DNA of 64,000 nt, from contig JADNYJ010000017.1 of NCBI GenBank assembly GCA_015501075.1, positions 124,001 to 188,000 on the forward strand, read 5' to 3'. Position 1 is the stretch's first letter, and each line of letters starts with the position of its first letter. Positions 60,233 to 64,000 of this stretch are shown here, in pieces. A program made the position numbers and the translations under genes. This stretch comes from Gymnopilus junonius (Eukaryota > Basidiomycota > Agaricomycetes > Agaricales > Galerinaceae). The notes under the pieces were generated by a model. The model was given only the letters and a program-made list of their open reading frames with translations. It was not told where the DNA came from and made no database searches.

Positions 60233-61322
60233 ATGGACCAATTAATAGCCGAAATCAAGAAAATACCACCAGTGACAAGATTCGTCTGTGGGTCGTCGCT
60301 GGGGGTGACACTTTCTGTACTCATGGGTGCCGTTGCACCGTACTCTGTACTTTTTGTGAAGGACTATGTCTTTAAAAAGTTTCAGGTATGCCTTTCCTAC
60401 CTGCATCTTCGCATTTTGCTCAATGTCTTCAAGGTATGGCGGCTGTATACGTCTTTTTTCCTGGGAGGTGGATTGGTGTCATTTGCGATTTCTTTTTACG
60501 ATAGCTCACACATCTAGTTTTAAGGTGGAGGAATTAACTATATCTTTGAATTCGTCATGCTCTTGTGAGTCTACTATTCACTCTGACTTCGTCTTCCAAG
60601 CATGCTGACTCTTTTTCCAGTCGCGCCATGAACGACCTTGAATCTCGGTCATACTCAGGACGGTCTGCCGACCTCGCGTGGCAACTTATCTGGGCATGTG
60701 TTGGCATTATCGTATGTGCTGGTTCTCTCATTTCGCAAACCTGTCACGCTTAATTCCTGTTCTCGTCATCGCAGGGTGCAACCTGCCTTTACGCTGTTTC
60801 ATCTTCACAAAACCACTACTCGCTTGTCTCATTACCTTTACTCGTCCCTCGCCCCCAGGAGCCATGACTCTATCATGGTCTTGTCACCCTACCCATCAAA
60901 TATTATCCATACGTCATGATTGGTCTTGACCTACTCATGGCCGGCCCACAGGTTGCAGCACAGTCCGTCGCTGGAGCTGTCGTTGGTCATGCCTGGTGGT
61001 GGTCCGTGTGGGGGGAGAACTTGGCTCACAAGGATTGCTGGGTGCTTATTCTCGTGCACCGCAATGGATGCGTAACTTGGTGGGTGAGACTAACGCACCG
61101 CCCCACCCGCTGCAGGAGGAACAGCAGCCGGCTTGGCTCGCGCAGGTATACATGTTCAAGCACCTAGGCAAGCACCCCAGCCTGCAACGACATCTGGTTA
61201 TAACTGGGGTAGTGGGAGGCGGTTGGGAAGCGATTGATGAACAGGAAGTTCAAATGTCAAGATGGGTGTGTTTTTTGTTTTACCGACTGTTTGCTCTGTG
61301 GTGCTGTAATTCTTGTGCATAG
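60233..61322 (+). pseudogene. Derlin (Der1-like ER protein), probably broken
   Basis: The ATG at 60233 opens IAEIKKIPPVTRFVCGSSL, the typical derlin start. Exons 60233-60385, 60434-60467, 60525-60564 and 60621-60711 splice cleanly through VWRLYTSFFLGGGGINYIFE and RSADLAWQLIWACVG. After that, PLRCFIFTKPLLACLI, GLVTLPIKYYPYVMIGLDLLMAGPQVAAQ, and GLLGAYSRAPQWMRNLVGE lie in three different frames, with breaks at the exon start ~60777, ~60868 and ~61035 and no introns to explain them. Derlins pull misfolded proteins through the ER membrane for degradation. As read, the product would end after the middle membrane segments. The exact end is uncertain. A missed intron might explain one break, not all three. 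Confidence 0.72.
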
Positions 61323-61829
61323 ACATCTTTAAATGTATAAACCATTGGAACTTAGGATTGACCATGACCTTACTCTCGCACACCTGCTTTGCTCTATTTT
61401 CCTCTACTTCTGCGATTTCCTTCTCTTTGGCGATGATGAAAGCAAGCAAAGTACCCTACTGCCTGCCCATGTTCCACTCAGCTGCGTTTTCACGTTGAGC
61501 AACTGCTCTGTGATAACCGCTGGTAGTCATGGCTCCTTGACATAGGAAAAGTGGCAGGATGAAGGTCCGATAATTTGCAACCTGAGCCATTCCTCTTCTT
61601 CCTTTCCTTTAATCGCTCCTACAGAAGACCTTGCCCTGACCTTGCATTCATTCGTCAGCTGGTTAACTCATCTCATCAAAAGCCGGTTTGGGTCACGTTG
61701 GTTCAATTGATTTAACGCGCTTTTATTTGAATTCCTTCTTCAAGTTCTCGCAAGTATACTCGTTCGATCTACGAGAGGACCCCTGATAATAGGCTCAGAG
61801 GTAGTTCCGGGAACCGGACAAAATTTTTG
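61323..61829. other. Spacer, no gene seen
   Basis: Short open frames at 61313-61545 have no recognisable family. Transition from genes to repeat-rich DNA. Confidence 0.45.
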
Positions 61830-61955
61830 AAAATCAACCCCTAGGTAGTGCCAAAAACGGACAAAATTTGGGCGGTTTGGGCAAAATGTCGTGCCAGAAA
61901 ACCGGACAGATTTGGGCGGACGTCGGGAAGGTCGTTCCCCGGACGGACAAATATA
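61805..61955. repeat. Degenerate CGGACAAAATTTGGG repeats
   Basis: Variants of CGGACAAA followed by T- or G-rich bases occur about four times (near 61817, 61855, 61904 and 61943). Spacing is irregular. Sequence of this sort commonly belongs to the body or end of a dispersed repeat; it runs directly into the tRNA-like unit that follows. Confidence 0.6.
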
Positions 61956-61989
61956 GGGATTTAGACCTCCGATGTCAGAACTTATACAT

Positions 61990-62080
61990 GTCTCTGTAGT
62001 GTAGCGGTTAGGTGTTGACTTTAAATATGCACTAGCTCTTTTACGTGAGAGTTCAAAACCTGCACTGAATATGGTTAGTA
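61990..62080 (+). repeat. tRNA-like head of a probable SINE
   Basis: A D-arm-like A box (TAGTGTAGCGGTTAGG at 61997) and a B box (AGTTCAAAACC at 62050) stand at tRNA spacing, but the acceptor and anticodon stems do not pair well and there is no mature tRNA end. That is the usual look of a tRNA-derived SINE promoter or a degenerate tRNA gene. It would be transcribed by RNA polymerase III if active. The SINE's tail cannot be delimited. Confidence 0.55.
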
Positions 62081-62325
62081 GACAATTTTTTGAAAATTTA
62101 CAGTACTGTTGAGAACATTCAGCTCACTATTGCATATGACACTGCCAATAGCGCATGTGAGTAGCTCATCACAGATGAAGAAATTTGAATTGTGATATTG
62201 GGGTGTCATTTTGTGGCCCACAAATGACAGAGAACGACCTATTCACTGTGCTAATGTCTCGGCCTGTCTTCAATGACCTCAAACATGATCAATCTCAATG
62301 ACAACCATCCTTTTTGTGAATCTGA

Positions 62326-62820
62326 ATGGATCAGCAAAGGCATCATATACCCCTCCCCAGCTCCTACATTCATCGAGCAAGAAAGGCTGTCCTGACCATT
62401 CCATTATCATTGCAGCACTACTTCCCTGCAACTACTGTCTCAGTTTCCCAGTTTGTCACAACCTGTTTGCCAGAAATCTCTAAGGAGATAATATCAGTCA
62501 AGGTGGAAGCATTGTTCAGCAAAGATGCACCTACTACAGACCCCAACTGTCTGTGCACATGTTCTATCCCCAGTCTTATATTCCTCCGCAAGCTTGAAGA
62601 ATCCTTCAGTCAGTTATGGTTCAATGGATCAAAGTCTATCATTACTTACTTTTTTGATAATCATGATATAGTTTGCCAGTCCTTGTTCACTCCCCCTCAA
62701 GAGCTCACCTCTTACTCGCTATGGCTGAGCATCCATGCCCTGCTCCCCTGTCAAGGGTCACATGGCCTCTTGCCTAGAGTAACAAGGTTCCTACTGGATG
62801 TCATGACGTCACTCATCTGA
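62326..62820 (+). other. Open frame in repeat-rich DNA, unknown
   Basis: A 164-codon frame with a balanced composition (VTTCLPEISKEIISVKVEALF, SKSIITYFFDNHD) stands between the SINE-like unit and a palindromic region. I do not recognise a transposase, integrase or reverse transcriptase motif. Its setting suggests that it is a fragment of a mobile element's protein or a chance frame. Confidence 0.25.
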
Positions 62821-63027
62821 CTTCCTCTACTTTCAGCACTATGAAGTCCATCAACCATGCAGTGTCACAATGGTGGGGGCACTGCAGACTTCACTGCTGT
62901 GCTGAAGTCTGCCTTATCTCATCTAGTCAACATGCTGCAACAGCTGCAAGACTTGACAAACCAAACTTGAGGACCAAGGATTCCTCTCTGGTCCCTCCAT
63001 TAGGGTTGCCGAAGTTCGGTTCAGTCC

Positions 63028-63165
63028 GGTTCTCCAATGATTTTGGAGAACCAAGAACTGAACTTATAAAATTTTGCGAGAACTGAACTGGAACTGGACT
63101 GAACCTCAAAGAACTGGTTCTCTCAGTTTGGTTCTGTCCAGTTCGCAGTTTGGACTGGCGAACTG
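63028..63165. repeat. Two short perfect palindromes in a GAACTG-rich segment
   Basis: GGTTCTCCAA at 63028-63037 is inverted as TTGGAGAACC at 63043-63052, with further partial pairing outside (GTTCAGT / ACTGAAC). CAGTTCGC at 63139-63146 is inverted as GCGAACTG at 63158-63165. The interval is full of GAACTG/CAGTTC variants. A run of ten A's follows at ~63178, like the tail of a retroposed copy. Confidence 0.75.
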
Positions 63166-63289
63166 CAAGACCTCAGAAAAAAAAAATATATTACAGGCTA
63201 AAAATATATACAACCTATCTAGGTGTATACTACATACCATAGAGGCTGCACTACACAGTGTGGGTGTTGTATAGTTTTCCGTGCTGATG

Positions 63290-63640
63290 TGGGGCACTGG
63301 AGATGACGTGGTGATGTGGTGGCTCTGCAATGATGTGGTGGGTTCCACGTTGATGTGGGGGCACTGGAAATGACCATGGATGTGGGGGCTCGGCACCTGC
63401 TACACTGACAAGGTGGGTTCCCATGTCGATGTGTGGGTGGTCTCATCACATGCCAGGTGCCTCCACATCAGCGAGGGGCACTGGAACAACCATGGATGTG
63501 GGGGCATGACACCTGCTACACCAACAGGGTGGGTTCCCACATCAATGTGTGGGTGGTCTCGTCATGTGCCATACCCTCCACACCTGCGCGGTGGGTTCCT
63601 CGCTGATGTGGAGGCACCTGGTGCTTGATATGGCAGTTTC
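63290..63640. repeat. Minisatellite, period ~116 bp, GATGTGG-rich
   Basis: CCATGGATGTGGGGGC occurs at 63374 and again at 63490, with the intervening text (CACCTGCTACAC, GTGGGTTCCCA, GTGTGGGTGGTCTC) repeated in order, and partial units on both sides. Sub-repeats of GATGTGGNGG occur throughout. The copies have drifted by several per cent or more. Confidence 0.8.
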
Positions 63641-63667
63641 ACCTCTGGCTCACTCTGCTGGTGAGGG

Positions 63668-64000
63668 TGTTGACACGATAAGTGTCCATGTGACTACATC
63701 ACATAACTCACATGACACGTGTGATCAGACGCATCTATATGCGACTAGATCCAGTGATGACAGAGTATCACAGTCATCTTATATGACTAAGACATGTGAT
63801 CACTTAGTGAGCATATTACTCATCTTATGAGTAGATATTAGTAATTACATAGTAATTAGCTGAGTAATTGCCTTATGCATTACTCATACGTAGTTAGTCA
63901 CTGCATGTCCTGTAGGTATATAAGGACACTCTAAACAGTGTCCTAATCCAAGTCATTTGTACTTCTGTAGTAGCCTAAGTAGTCACCTTAGCACTAGCCT
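63668..64000 (+). mobile_element. Probable start of a long terminal repeat (element continues outside window)
   Basis: The sequence from TGTTGACACGATAAGTGTCC onward has the TG start usual for LTRs and changes abruptly from the minisatellite. It contains short internal inverted motifs (GTGATCA, ACTCAT/ATGAGT), a TATATAAGG box at ~63917 and a GTGTCCTAA stretch after it, as expected for the U3/R part of a fungal Ty1/copia-type LTR. The CA end, primer-binding site and coding part would lie past 64000, so this cannot be confirmed here. Confidence 0.5.

Noticed and set aside
63290..63640. CRISPR-like repeated units
   Set aside because: Units are ~116 bp, contiguous and drifting, with no short repeat plus unique spacer pattern; this is a fungal minisatellite.

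Overview
The window is nuclear DNA of a basidiomycete fungus, most probably an Agaricomycete. Genes carry many short introns (about 45-60 bases, GT-AG with an occasional GC-AG), exons can be very small (one is 21 bases), and the products are fungal: an 8-TM/two-pore TOK potassium channel, a ChAPs exomer subunit, an Osh-type lipid transfer protein, GH125 mannosidase, sphingolipid enzymes and a conserved small family I associate with mushrooms. No prokaryotic organisation is present. All gene models below were spliced by eye from splice signals, frame continuity and family conservation. Left third (1-24 kb): the 3' end of a probable THO2-like gene, a class-II fumarase/aspartase superfamily lyase, a divergent pair (small nucleotidyltransferase-like protein on minus, mitochondrial Mg2+ channel MRS2 on plus), a gene-poor stretch of 4 kb, a single-pass membrane protein with a long Ser-rich tail, a tRNA-Val(UAC), a conserved multi-pass protein of unknown function, a decayed TPR-protein gene and an oxysterol-binding protein. 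Middle (24-43.5 kb): a family of three D-amino-acid oxidase genes on the minus strand, only one of which (26334-27906) is intact; between copies two and three lie a decayed GH125 alpha-1,6-mannosidase and a 3.4 kb repeat-like stretch. Then a sphingolipid delta-4 desaturase (one frame break), an intact aspartokinase and a hemerythrin-like protein. Right part (43.5-64 kb): an intact ChAPs gene, an intact TOK channel gene, and downstream a second TOK copy in the same direction with at least five frame breaks; a 3-ketodihydrosphingosine reductase, a derlin with about three frame breaks, then repeat-rich DNA: degenerate short repeats, a tRNA-like SINE head, palindromes, a 116-bp-period minisatellite and, at the edge, what looks like the start of a long terminal repeat. 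The main pattern is copy-specific decay: conserved genes are either free of frame breaks across their full length (MRS2, OSBP, aspartokinase, ChAPs, TOK copy 1, DAAO copy B) or carry several one-base losses (DAAO A, GH125, TOK copy 2, derlin, TPR gene). Sequencing error cannot be ruled out by eye, but errors should not spare one tandem copy and hit its sibling. Several genes touch sphingolipid metabolism (reductase, delta-4 desaturase, Osh protein), but they are scattered and I do not read them as a cluster. I found no convincing wholly new system; the best leads are the duplicated TOK locus with a shared upstream element, the DAAO cluster, and the small nucleotidyltransferase-like family.
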